DNA from: Cladopsammia gracilis
Lineage: Eukaryota; Cnidaria; Anthozoa; Scleractinia; Dendrophylliidae
Length of the DNA stretch: 64,000 nt
NCBI GenBank assembly: GCA_022457155.1
Contig: JAJGOT010001046.1
Span: forward strand, 1 to 64,000
Direction of reading: 5' to 3'
Positions 52,656 through 64,000 of this stretch are shown in pieces. The notes under the pieces were generated by a model, which saw only the letters and a list, made by a program, of their open reading frames with translations, was not told where the DNA came from and searched no databases. Each line of letters starts with the position of its first letter. Position 1 is the first letter of the stretch. Position numbers and translations under genes: made by a program.

Positions 52656-55600
52656 GTAAGCCACTGTTTTCTTCAATGCTAATTACGTGGACTTGCAAGG
52701 CCTAACCTTAGCAGCAGGGAGGGAGAGCCGCTACCATCGATAGCTGTATTACGATCTTGAGTAAAAACTAAAACCCACGATGGTGAAAGACATGTGAATG
52801 CTCTGAGTGTAATTACGAAACTGAAACCTAATAACTGAAATATAACTTAAACAATTCTATTCCTGGTTGAAGGATGTGTCGTGTGGCGACGGACAATTCA
52901 TCCTTTTGTGCAAGCATACGTTCCCAAAGAGGCAAGATGTCTAGATTGCAGATTGAATGCGGAAAAATAAACCAGTTGCAATTCAAAGCAGGTTGTTATG
53001 CGTTAGGTAGCCAAGTGGACTATTTGTACTCGCAAGTAAACGGCACGGTACCAAATCACCTTGCAAATACAAAGCAAACAATTCACATTTTTACTTAATC
53101 AGAGTTAAGTTGTGTCTACTTGCGCCTGGCAAGCAGGAGATGAAACACGTGTCTAGTCCTGAGCTTGAGTTTGTGCATGATCGACTAAAGGACAATCCAT
53201 TACATGTCAATACAACTGCATGCAAATCGTAAGCAGGAAACGCAAGTGACTAGTCAAATTGCCTTGACTTAAAGCTTTTTATGACCGTCACATTACCTTC
53301 ATACGTAATTTACAAATGCTAGCATCTATAAGTTTTACTCGGATTTGAAGAGTAGTCTTATTACCACAGATTCAGAACAGTAAAGTGAAATTATGAAATG
53401 TCTAAAAACAAGAGAAAATTAGAAAATTATGAAAACAATGTTATTTTTTACATTTGTTTCGATTTGTACATTGTATCCACAGGCTAACAAAAAATTATAT
53501 TCCACAGATAACGCACTCACGTCTTCAAGACAAGCTGTTTCAGAAGGTTTGACGACTGCTCACCAACTTGCAAACACAGACTGGAAGAACAAACCCATTG
53601 TCCACGAAAAACCTCAACAACAGGCCAACAACAATAACAATTTTCTGCTAGACGAAGCACGTCCGATTGGTATGCACAAACAAGAATCATTGATATATCC
53701 GGTTGTTCAAGAGAAACGTCCACAGAAAGACAACAAAAACAATGGTGAAGACTACAACAATAGCTTTCTGGACCAAGCACTCCCAGTTGGCATGCGCGAC
53801 CATGAATCGCCAAGAAAACCAATGTTAAAGGAGAAAAATAACACGTCATCATTTCTCAAGACAGACGAATTGGCAATTCCCTCGCTTGTGAATTCCACGC
53901 GAGTGCATGATAAGAGTTTAGCGTCGTCGTCATCAAATTCAACTTTATCTGTTTTGCAAAATAAATCGATGAAGAAAAAGGTTTCTGAGTCTCACTCTGG
54001 TTCGAGCAACGAATGGTTTACTAATGCGACGTTGGCAAAGTCAAAAAACATTTCTTTGGAAAATGTCACAGGAAACGACCAATTATCAAAGAAACTGTAC
54101 ACTGCAGCGGATTATCTAAAAAGTCTGTATCCACAATTGTCAGTGTTTAAAGCACCACTTGAAAAAATCAAGGACAATATATCTTTCCCGTCATCAACAC
54201 TCTCTTCATTGCTTCATGACAAGGTTACTTTACGTAAACTCATTTCCTTGGCTCCAACATTAGATATCAAAGATGTACATGGACAAAGGAAAAATGCAGT
54301 TCTTGGTCTAAACAAAATCACTACAGAGGCGCAGCGCAAAGCTCAGCAGGAGCTATTAAAGTCTTTAATGAAAGTGAATTTCATGCTTGGGGAGAGGTCG
54401 GCAATAAAGCAAGATCAAAATACACCAGGGCATAGCGCACTGTCGAAATTGTTTCTGATGAGATCAACAAAGCCAGTAAAAGTAGAACCTGTTCACGCCG
54501 GATATTTAACAGAGTCTGGCGCTAAACTTCTACCAGCGCATGTTTTCTCACCCCTTGGAAGTGAATTCAAGGATTCGTTGGAACATTCGTCGACACCGGC
54601 TGCTAGGACAAGTCCTACGACTACGCCTACTACTACGGATGCTTCGCAGACCACGGCAAGTGCTCCACCAATTTTACCATCTCAGGCGGGCCAAATTCCA
54701 TCACAGACACAAAGTCATGCCGGAAAAGAGCCTTCCACTGTAGTCGTCATTGTTCCAACACAATCTGGGATGATTACAACCGCCTCGGGCAATTCAGAAA
54801 AGAACCAAGGAGAAACCATGATAAAGCCAACTGTGAGGGATAGTAAGCTATCTTCCACCTCAGAGGCATTCATCCATCCCACCATGCCCTCTACACTTGT
54901 GTCCACTAAAAACCCTTTTGTTCCAACTCAATCTGGGTTTATTCCAGGTGAGACTTCACCAGTCAAGATCACTTTGCCAACGGAGGCAGCTTTTCTTCCA
55001 ACGCAGATAGGATTTATTCCATCTAGGAAGCAGAAGGATAATATTTGGACAGGGCCTGCAGAGGACAACTCAGAAAGAAAAAATAAAAGAACAAATACCA
55101 GAAAACAAAGGTTCTTCTCACATCAAACAACTAGAGCCGAAAAGACTCAACCAAAATCTGAATTATCCCATTTCCCTAGAAAACCAAGCAAATGGAGGAA
55201 AACCCATAGGAATAGTGGATCTTATTTGCTGAACAGTCGAGTGATAGATTCACAGCCTGCCCATTTCAGAGAAAGGAGACAAATGTTTGTTCCAGTACCA
55301 CTTCTGCAAACCAACAACAACCCACAGGAGTTTGCCGGACAGGCACTGCTTCCTGGTCAACTAGATGGACAATTGCTTCTTTCCAACTTGCCACAATTGC
55401 CACAATTGCCACAGTTACAACAGCCCATCCAGCAGTTCGTACCCACTCAGCCTCTACAAGGGTTTGCACCACAACTCGTCCAGTCTCCTCAAGCGATGGG
55501 CCCCATGTCACTGTTAGGACAGCCAGGTAAACAAGGCCATATAAGATCAAACAAGATATCAAAACATATTTTTAGGCGTGTATGATCGGTGCCAAATTCA

Positions 55601-58600
55601 AAGGAATTCGGTTCGATGTGATAGATACTATGGCGCGCAGCAGCACGGAGGTGGTTTCAGATATCGAGCTTAATTTAGCCTGCATAGCAGGCGCCGATTT
55701 ATTTATGGGGCAAAAGTTTTTATAGGGCGAAATTAAGAGGGTGCGCGCACGCGAGGGGAATACGCGAAGAGGAGAGGTGGAGTATGCAAAGGAGACCCTA
55801 GTTTTCTGTTTTTTTTTTTTACGTTTACGTTTTAGTGCGGAAAATTACCATTGGCTTAAACAAGAGCACCCCTTGGGATTTTATCTGTCGTCATCATGCA
55901 TAATCTTTCAGTCAATAGGAATTCGAGTCTTGTGAACACGAGACACCTTCGGCATGTTGTCATAAACAAACGTTGAACTTTCCAACCGTTTGTTTAATAT
56001 TGATTGGGGTGCGAAGACGAAAGCAAGGAGCAACATGCTTCGCTAGTATTATTGTAATTTCGCCTCTGCAACGTTAAGCCAAATTTGGCAGCATGCAATG
56101 TGGACGAAAGTCGTACAGTCGAAACCTGGACGTGGCTGAGGTAAGCTTGCTCGCCGCTAGGACAACTTTATATATTCTACAAAGAATAAACGTAATAAAC
56201 GCTTTTTGGTCTTGAACGCCATCGCTTTCGCCACACACTCCTTTTCGCCTCGTTCGCTGACATTTTCGTCCTTGTATTGGTTATATTAATAGAAAGGGCA
56301 TGGGAGTTACTTTACTGTCACATCATGATATAATTCATCATTATCGATGAAATCAATCTGTTTCGTTGTTTTCAGTTTAATTTAATCATGATTGCATTTT
56401 CTTGTTTGCATTTTATTTTCGTTGTTTTCAGTTTAATTTAATCATAATTGCATTTTCTTGTTTGAAAGCGTTGTTTAGTCAGTCTTTTAGCTGAAGAGTG
56501 CGTTTACTGGTAAAGGCACCATGGTTTTTAGATGTTTAAGAGGATTAAAAGTACATTTTGATGAGATTTTTTTAAACAAGGTCCGCGATCCGGCTGCTAA
56601 TGAATGCCAGATTACATGTGTAACATGAGATTGGTTATGCTTTCAACATAGTTTGCCGATGTCATTGGACGTAGTGTTATGCGCATGCCACAAATAGCTC
56701 CCGTTTGTTTCATTTCCAGATGCAAGATCCCAGTTTCCGTTTCAACAACCAATCAACCGGATCCCTCAGACGCTATTCTCGCCTCAGCAAAACCAGGATC
56801 CTGGATTTCCATTCGGTACCGCGCCTGGACAATTAAACCAACTCAGTAACAGTATTGGTGTGACTCCGATCCAACACATCTTGCCTGAGCAGAATTCTCA
56901 GCTTGGCTATCACCAGAATGACGTAAGATCCATTGGTGCAGCAAGTTTTTCACCTATTACCGTTAATATTCCTATGACAGCGCCCAGGAAGATTCCGAGT
57001 TTTCTTACTGCGAGTCAAGTGTATAAAGATTTTGAGGACGTCAACTCACGGTCGCACTTATCAGATGACATTTTTGGAGGCCAAAGTAAGTGTCATTTGA
57101 TTTTTTAATATACTGGTTTATTTTCTAAAATAAAATCTTGAAGAAAGAAAACGAAAAAAATATATAGCAAAAACCAAGCACACAGTTATTTTGGTAGACA
57201 TTCTTGCGGGCAGTCTCTCTTCTCCATCAACTAAAAGCTCAGACCCGTTTTTATACCAGGACAAGCCAAGCATTGACAGAGTAAAGTAGAACTGAACGTT
57301 TGGAATCCTTCCAATAGAATTGAGTGGTTAAGTTGGGTTTCGTCAGTGACGTTGCTAAGTACCTGTTCGTGTTAAGGTCAGATTGGTTAGTATGAATTAA
57401 TAAATAGAAATAAAAAAAAATCGACTTTGTTTAACAAGGGTGACACTTAACAGTCGTATGTGACTGGAAAATCTGTCACCCTCGAATTCCAGATCTAATT
57501 GGAATTTAGAAATGTTAGTTTTTGAGGAGGGAGGAAAAAGTGGAAGACCCGGAGAAAAACCCTAGGAGCAAGGATGAGAACTAACAACGAACTCAACCCA
57601 CATATGACGCCGAGTCCGGGAATCACCTGGACCACATTGGTGGGAGGCGATCGCTCTCACCCCTGCGCTCTCACCACTGCGCGATCAGCCAATCAGCCAA
57701 TTAGCCTGAAACTTCGCAAAGATCTCCCAGGAGCAGTTTTGACCTAGTGTCTAATTCAATGTAATCAGCTATGAAGTAAGACAGCTGAGTAGGCCGGTTC
57801 ATGTAAAGTGCCGCTTGGTTAGCACGAAGCGGTCTGACTTCGCAAAGATCTTCCAGGAGCAGGGTTGGTGTCTAATTACAATCAGCAATGGAATAATACA
57901 ACTGTGTCTGACTCGTCCCCAGTCGTCTCTCAAACTGCTCTCGGATCAGGCGGTACCCACCTCTCGGAACGCCTCACAAGATTGGCTGAGAAAACAATAG
58001 AACAAACAACAGAACAATGGACCCTAGCCCTGAAAACAATACGTGTGGGTGATAACCAGGTCCAATGAAATTAGAGGTTCTGAAGAGGTGGGTGGCTTCT
58101 CGGATAGGTTCTTTCCTTAAGATACAGGGTAGAAAACATTGTCTTTTTGGCTTCTAAGTGTACTTTTTCGGTGCAATTGTTTTTACAGATGGGTAAAATT
58201 AATGAAGTGGTAATTTGATACGTAGTGTTTTACAACTGAGATGAATACTGTGTTAATTCTGTGCTATCAAATTAAATGCAGGAAGAGCATAAAGAACAAA
58301 TGAAATTGTCAAATTGTGTTATTGATTTGAGTAAGTACCCAACTACTTTTAAGAATAGTTTTAAGAATATGTTGATATGTCTTGCCATTTCGTTCTAGTT
58401 TCGCGAGGTGACGTTTCCAGAAATGACTTTGCCCTTGAAGGTGACTCAGAGTTGCCAGAGGAGCCAAAACATGACAAGTTCGCTTACGAGAATGACAAGA
58501 AAATGTGGGGAATAGATAATGACTACCCTGAGGACGATGGAGTCAACACCTATAGGACTGAGCCTAGGAAACATAGGAAGGCTCATTACACTTCAGGTGC

Positions 58601-61600
58601 GACACAAAATTTTGACCCTTCACTTCTCTTCAAACGAAAACCCATCGCAAACACTAAACCGCTGCTTAATTCCAAATTTATCCTGAAATCGGCGTAAAAG
58701 GGAGATAGGCTATATATGTAACGTTAGTCTTGACATCTTAGTGTATTCGTCAAATTTCTACTTTATTATTAGGCTAAGCGCTCTTGAAAGATCTTAAAAA
58801 ATAATCTAAAACGGTTAATTCACCAGCTATATCACTGAAACTGAAATAGACCCGTGCTTGTGACAAACTGATCCGCTGGCCGCTCCATTGCCGGATTAGC
58901 CTCGCTATCGACAATTATTCTCAATTAAAGATTAAAGATTAAAGTCATTTGCAGATGTCATCACAACTGTTTCCTTAGTCCTCCGTCATGCCCCCTTGCA
59001 GCAAATTGCCATTCTTTTTTCTCGGGATGGGACTCTTATTTCGATCACTTTCCTTCCTTTCAACAGACGATATAAATGATGAATCCATTGCCGAGCCAGG
59101 GGATTTAAATGAAGGTCAGTCTTTAACTAATTTGAGGTACAGCACCGGGGGAAGGAGATTTCATCGCCCCGGAATCCACCACAGACATCACTGGGTAAAT
59201 GAAAATGACCTGACAAGAGTTAATGGAAAAGAAATAATTGGACACAACGAAGGAGAAAATGAAGAGCTAAATGATGACGGATTTCACGTCGCAGGTGAGT
59301 AAATAGATTCGTGACTAAACATTCGTATCATCCTTCTTGCAGGGAGAATAAAGAAACTGTATGACAGCATTTCTTTCACATTTACCAGAAAACCCATTAC
59401 GAGTTTTATATATAAACGTAATCGAGGAAACGTCGGGATGGAATTCTAGGAACAATAGTATTCAAGATCTGTACCTTTGTAAAAGATTATCAGCAGATAA
59501 TTCTGGTTAACGGTGTTATAATATTGTGCAATTGATCTGAGAACACAAGAAATTATTTTCGCTTCCCAGAAAACCATCATAGCATAAGATACATATCCAT
59601 TATTTCACGGGTCTATAGATTGGGGGTAACCCCGCGATGGACTAGCATCTCATCCAGGGGGAGCAGCTGCAATACTCCAAGTTGCGTCTTGCTACAGACA
59701 CTGGGTGGCGTACTTAAGGTTAAACATTTTTGTAACAAAAATCTGGACATTTTGTACAGACGAGACGACCGAAAACGCATCAAAGGAAGATTCCTATGAA
59801 GCACCTCCCAAGGCTCATCACTCATCAAGAAACCACCAAGCAAGTTTGGACGACAGTAGTTTTGAAACTGACCAATCAGAAAAGAGTTCCCCTAATGATG
59901 TCAGAGAGAGTGACCAATCTAATGAGAGTGCTAAAACAGGCCAATCGGAATTAAGAGAATCAGTTGAAACAGAATCGGAAACAGAATCTGAACCACAGTC
60001 AGACCTACCGGAGGATAGCTCACAGGGAACCCAGGCGGAAGGAACTCCGTCGGATGACAAGAGTGAGAAACATGACGAACTTAAAGATGGCTTAGAAGGT
60101 TTGTTAGCAGTGTCAGAATTTAGGATTGAAAACCAATTCAAGTTTACCTAATTGTCGTGCTGAGCTTAGTTTAGCTGTGCCTGAATTTTGTATCTAGAAG
60201 TTATGAGCATACAGAAGAGATGAAAAAGCGAACGTATATAAAAGCATACTGATTTGTTTGGTTGTTTCTGCCTTTTTACTGAAACCGTTCAAAACGGTCA
60301 AATGCTATGTCAACAGACACCTATTTGTCATGTTTACTTTAACACCTAAAGCCTGGTGTAATGTTTATACTCCTAGAGTCTACAACTGAGGAATCGACGA
60401 GTGTTATCTCATTACCAAAGCCAGGTAAATAATTTGTTTTTATGTTAAATAAAATAAAGAACAAGCTACTCCTATTTCGATATTGCCAGAAATTTCGGGA
60501 AAAGAAGAATTAGTCAAATAGCTGTTAAAAGAGTTAGTTGGAATGACTCTTTTACAGTGACCACTCAAACTAGCTGTGAGCCAGATTTTCATTATTGAGA
60601 TCAATAAGACGAGGGTGAACTATTGCACTTAATATGCGTTACCGGTTAATGAATAGAAGAACTCTTTAGGGTTAAGGGTGAAAAATGGTAGAATTATTTC
60701 GGAACAGGGTAAAAAAAAATGGTGGAATTATTTAGAGGTAAAACGTTTATGGAATTCTAGAGGTTGAACAGAGACCTCCATGGAATAAATAGGATTTATA
60801 GAATTAATCACGGATAAGCCGTGATGACTTGTCAGTCCTCAAGGCGGGGGAGGGGGGAGGGGGGAGAAGTCAGCTTATAGTATTGGCGACTATCACAACC
60901 GGTGAGTCAACTTTTCTTATCAATAGTTTCAGGGCCCAGTTCAGCGACACTAAGAGAAGAAATAATCAAGAAACTATGTAAGTTCTTATTCTTGTAAAAT
61001 CCAATAACTGGAGCTTATTTAACGACAAAACCATTTCCATCCATTTTAGACGGATATCGATATCCCGTTTACATTTCCCGCGCTCCGTTACAAACCCAAG
61101 AATCTTATTGAAAAAAAATAGAATCTGATTGGTTACCTTATCGTTGTTTATTCGCTGATAACGTTTGATTCAAGAGCGCTTCACTCCCCCAAGTTTTTGT
61201 TTTGTTGCAAGTCTGAGAGATGGAAAAAAGTACATACATATTCTACCCTGGGTATTGTTATTAATGACATGGTAATAAGATATGGAGAATCGCTCTGGCC
61301 TGGGACAAGCCCAAGATCAGGCGAAGATGGGAGCTGAGAGGATCAAGCCCGACTTACTCGATCGGGTGGGAGGGTGGGTTGCCAAACTCTTCCCTTTTGC
61401 GGCCTCGAGTAGAGTGATGGGGTGGGGGACATGTAACTTCTTTTATAGTCTCATTAACATAATCCCCAGGGTATTAATTACAAATGCAAATTGAGTTTGC
61501 ATAGTATTCTATGCAATTTTCAGCGCTTTCTATTTTTTTGTTAAGGAAATAACAGCTGTGAGCGGAATGTCATTGGTTTGCTTCCTGTCGGGGAGCAGAA

Positions 61601-63759
61601 GCCTGTTGCTGCGAGGACTCAATATTTTTTCTTTATCCCTCGTGGCATGATGAACATCACATCTTTCTCGCCCTCTATTGTGTGTGTGTTTTTTTAGAAA
61701 AAATTCTTAAAAGGCATGTAAAAGCTAATGTTTAAGTAAATTGTCAGGCCTAGGGTGTGTGTTATCGCAAAGCTATATGAGAGTTTCATGCAAATATTCC
61801 TTGCAAAGCCTCTTAGTTGAATGTCGTTAAAATCACGCTAATGCGGGTGTGAAAATGAATTTTCAAACTGATTTCTTTTGCAGCTCATAGCGCTGTCATG
61901 CACCTGAACTTTGATGCAGTACCTCATAAACCTGGAGATAAAACTGTACAGGATGAATCAGGCAACAAGAATGATGCAGGTCTCGCCAACGGAGCTGAAA
62001 TATCAAACCGGACAATGGGTAGGACGTACATGTAGTTCATCAATCTAATAGGTTTATACAGGAGCCCATTACTAGCTAGGAACGTCCAACTGCCCTATAT
62101 TCCTGTCACGGCGTTTTCTCAGACGAATTTATTTTTAGATTTGAATTTACCGCGAATATCAGACTCCCGCAGACTCGCAGAGCCCCGATGACCAATCACA
62201 AGTAGCGAACTCTGCCCTTTTTCGCGGAAAAATATAGTCTAAAAATAAATTCGTCTGTGAAAACGCCGCGACATAGGCTTAGTATGGGAGTTGCTCCTGG
62301 TTTATAATAATAGATAGCGCTATAGCGCATATACAATATAGTCTAGGCGCTTTACAATCAGTGAAAAATAAGAACTAGTGAAATATAATCTGCAATGTGT
62401 AATACATGCATGAATATCGTTGAAATTATAATCACCATGAGCTTAATACAATATGAAAAACAAGTTACTAAAAAGCGAGCCGAAACAAATAGGTCTTTAG
62501 CTTGTTCCTAAGGTTCTAAGCTTGTTCTGAGGTTCAAGTGAACCTATTTTTAAAACTGTTTGGAGATTAAGAGATAATTAGAAGAAATATTTAAGTCAAA
62601 GAAAAGACATGAAGGCATAGACCAGCACTTAAACCTCCGCCGGACTTAAAGGGGCGATGTGACAAGGATTTGGTTGCGTTTTGGTCAAAACTCTGCTAAC
62701 ATTACTGTTAAGTACCTTCAATCATGCAAAAAGTTTTGTTTGAACTCCAAAAAGGAGATTTAAAGTGAATTATTAAATGAAGAACGAACTGCGACAATTT
62801 GTTATCGATTTTATCAAAAACACGAAGAAACATATTGAAAAAGTTAGCGTAAACTTTTCAAGCTGCAATCCATTTCCATCCTGGCCATCCGCCGCTAACA
62901 TCACACATTTATAGTTTCAGTGCACTAATAAAGTAACTGTTAAGAAAACTGGACCATTATTTTTAAATTTCCTTTGATACGAATATGTCTTATGGCTCTT
63001 CAAAGTCATACTGCAGTCTGGTGACATAACCCCTTTAAGCATAACCTCGCCTGGTCCACAAAGATGAAAGACGTGCGCTGTCTTACTTTTTTCCATTACG
63101 CCCTAGTTTGCTGTTGCAGAAATTTTACAAGGCAGTGAAATTAGGTAATACTAGTATTTGAATTATCAATATATATTTCTGTTTCATTGCAGGATCTTGC
63201 GGGCGTGTTGCTATTCTAAAACACGGTGAAGTGATGTACAAAGCGGATCATTTCACTAGGAAGCCCACAAAAGCAGCTTCCATCGCCATGTGGGTTAAAT
63301 CCCGCAAGCCGGGTCTTGTTCGCTGGTTTGATGTCGGCGACAACGACGCGGAAGCTCCAGCTACGGGATCACGCACCAAAAAAAGTGGCGGGAAATTGGT
63401 GAAGGTTCCCAAAAACCAATGGATTCATTTGGCGGGAACATTTGATTCAAAAGATGGCATTGCGCGCGTTTATGTGAATGGCAAACTCATTTCTGAAACA
63501 GTTGGGAAGAAAAACAAAGGATTGCCAGACGATTTTACGGCTACTGGCATCGGAGAAAAGTTTGGCGATAAGTTCATCTCATTCTTAGATGATATTTATA
63601 TGTTTGATCGCGTTATTACTCCGGCAGAAGTGAAAGTGCTTTACAGAAAGTGCGAGTTTAACAGAATGGTCCTGCATTTTGGATTCCAAAATGTGAACAC
63701 AACTACTCATCAAGTCATGGACCAATCAGGCCTCGAAAACAATGCTACTATCGATTCAG
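49569..63759 (+). CDS. Large secreted low-complexity protein with LamG-like domains (12 exons, 3'-partial)
   Basis: Exons: 49569-49656, 50460-50678, 52173-52655, 53508-55526, 56720-57085, 58399-58596, 59067-59294, 59760-60098, 60377-60424, 60933-60977, 61884-62018, 63193-63759, continuing past the window. All junctions are GT-AG and every intron is phase 1. About 1578 residues are visible. Residues 1-20 or so form a signal peptide (MDSLPWQITFLSLFLVLGAL). Then come an RVRR site, a Pro/Ala-rich segment, a Ser/Gln/Asn-rich segment, a 673-residue exon 4, acidic exons 6-8, one LamG-like jellyroll (~1347-1515) and the start of a second (~1545). An extracellular or skeletal-matrix role is inference; I do not recognise a named orthologue. 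Confidence 0.82.
50679..52172. other. Intron 2 of the LamG-protein gene
   Basis: About 1.5 kb. It contains a C-run at 51389-51404 and a GC-richer repeat-like stretch at 51400-51640 (GGGGGTCCGGGGGCATGCCC). No exon in phase and no RNA gene were found. Confidence 0.5.
53508..55526 (+). CDS. LamG-protein gene, exon 4: 673-residue low-complexity exon
   Basis: A single open exon preceded by TTCCACAG and followed by GTAAAC. An upstream Met in the same frame (53429) is not needed and lies in the intron. The protein is hydrophilic, with early repeats of an L(D/)EA(R/L)P(I/V)GM-type motif. A central Thr/Pro run (SPTTTPTTT) is followed by at least three PTQ(S/I)G(M/F)I units, a basic stretch, an RERR site followed by Gln, then a Pro/Gln/Leu-rich end (LPQLPQLPQLQQ). 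No cysteines were noticed. Confidence 0.85.
55527..56719. other. Intron 4 of the LamG-protein gene
   Basis: Contains a ~65-bp direct duplication at 56332-56465 (TTTCGTTGTTTTCAGTTTAA twice). No extra exon in phase 1 was recognised. Confidence 0.5.
56720..60977 (+). CDS. LamG-protein gene, exons 5-10: Gln-rich then acidic region
   Basis: Exon 5 (122 residues) continues the Pro/Gln-rich part. Exon 6 is acidic with Lys/Arg clusters. Exon 7 has a His/Arg cluster (HRPGIHHRHHW) followed by an acidic end. Exon 8 is Ser/Glu/Asp-rich, with QSE/QSN and ETESETESE repeats. Exons 9 and 10 are tiny (48 and 45 nt) and keep phase 1. Acidic, serine-rich stretches are common in mineral-associated matrix proteins, but the composition alone is not diagnostic. 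Confidence 0.8.
57470..57695 (-). mobile_element. tRNA-derived SINE, minus strand
   Basis: On the minus strand the head reads GCGCAGTGGTGAGAGCG (A-box region), CCTCCCACCAATGTGG and a decayed B box GGTGATTCCCGGACTC, then a body with GTTGAGTTCGTTG and a run of T's. The A-box part is duplicated. Intron 5 of the LamG-protein gene. Confidence 0.65.
57958..58105 (+). repeat. Dispersed repeat, copy 2
   Basis: Matches 47590-47720. Upstream, TTCGCAAAGATCT(C/T)CCAGGAG occurs twice (57713 and 57840), an internal duplication. Confidence 0.75.
59606..59700 (-). repeat. Dispersed repeat (inverse of the 23525 family)
   Basis: GGGGTAACCCCGCGATGGAC and TAGCATCTCATCCAGGGGG are the complement of the family at 23525. 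It lies about 60 bp upstream of exon 8 of the LamG-protein gene. Confidence 0.6.
60978..61883. other. Intron 10 of the LamG-protein gene
   Basis: No exon in phase or known repeat was identified. A 70-codon frame at 61282-61494 has no domain or splice support. Confidence 0.5.
61884..63759 (+). CDS. LamG-protein gene, exons 11-12: LamG-like jellyroll
   Basis: Exon 11 opens with HSAVMHLNFD and DESGNKNDAGLANGAE, and exon 12 continues with SIAMWVKS, WIHLAGTFD, ARVYVNGKL and FISFLDDIYMFDRVITPAEV. This order (strand, DxSGxxNdG, W-K, W-H-x-A-x-T-F-D, Y-V-N-G, hD-h, shxxAEh) is that of the concanavalin A-like LamG_3 fold. A second domain begins at NRMVLHFGFQ..MDQSGLENNA and is cut by the window end. 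Confidence 0.88.
62059..62300. mobile_element. Inverted-repeat MITE with TTTATA flanks
   Basis: The arms share CAGGAGC at the tips and TCTAAAAATAAATTCGTCTG inside. TTTATA is found directly outside both ends as a target duplication. Intron 11 of the LamG-protein gene. Confidence 0.7.
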
Positions 63760-64000
63760 GTAAGAAACATGGTCGTACATGTATGATTAATTAACAATTA
63801 TTTACCGAAGTGGAGGTGAATAATTATTTTAGTTTTTACTAAACCATCAAATAGCCAGCCAAAAATAGTTACATTATTTCTGACAAATAGGGAAATAATC
63901 TTGGGGGCAAAATTCAGAACAATGCCTGGAGGTGAATAGCATTATTATTCCGCGTTTGAGCAGCCAACGCAGCGCGCGAAAAACAATATCCCCTCGTTTG

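Noticed and set aside
52874..53098. 74-codon frame in intron 3 of the LamG-protein gene
   Set aside because: No splice sites in phase 1 and no signal or domain; the exon chain is complete without it.

Overview
The window is eukaryotic nuclear DNA from an animal, most plausibly an anthozoan cnidarian such as a stony coral or relative. That assignment is inference: the sequence is AT-rich, intron-rich and dense in palindromic MITEs, it carries a Penelope-like element and tRNA-derived SINEs, and its genes are animal-type. No species-level marker is visible. Almost all long reading frames are repeats or shadows. The real genes had to be assembled from short exons by splice sites and reading phase.

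Region 1 (1-17.1 kb) is a local duplication zone. A ~2.8 kb block (1-2805) recurs in the same orientation at 11853-17042, where it has been split by a ~2.25 kb insertion and a LINE fragment. Between the copies lie two paralogous two-exon minus-strand genes for small secreted cysteine-containing peptides (2929-3738 and 9517-10477). The same zone holds three related tRNA loci with an intron and an isoleucine-type GAU anticodon; one of them is broken.

Region 2 (18.1-46.3 kb) is one complete 27-exon minus-strand gene for a mitochondrial-type glycerol-3-phosphate acyltransferase (GPAM/GPAT1-2 family, 808 residues; all phases agree and all four acyltransferase motifs are present). Its introns hold a defective Penelope-like element with a hammerhead-like ribozyme, a SINE, LINE 3' ends with microsatellite tails, inverted 24-bp satellites around a LINE, a 1.77 kb foldback element, and many MITEs. 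Three copies of one ~275-bp core element sit in these introns, each at the centre of a different palindrome.

Region 3 (46.3-64 kb) starts with a repeat-filled intergenic stretch. A divergent plus-strand gene follows (first coding exon 49569, continuing past the window end). It encodes a large secreted protein: signal peptide, two furin-type RXRR sites each followed by Gln, a Pro/Ala- then Pro/Thr/Gln-rich low-complexity body, acidic Ser/Glu-rich exons, then a LamG-like jellyroll domain and the start of another. Every intron is phase 1. A role in extracellular or skeletal matrix is possible but unproven.

I see no operon-like or pathway link between the genes. The most unusual structure is the core element nested in copy-specific palindromes; the unusual tRNAs and the large modular secreted protein come next.
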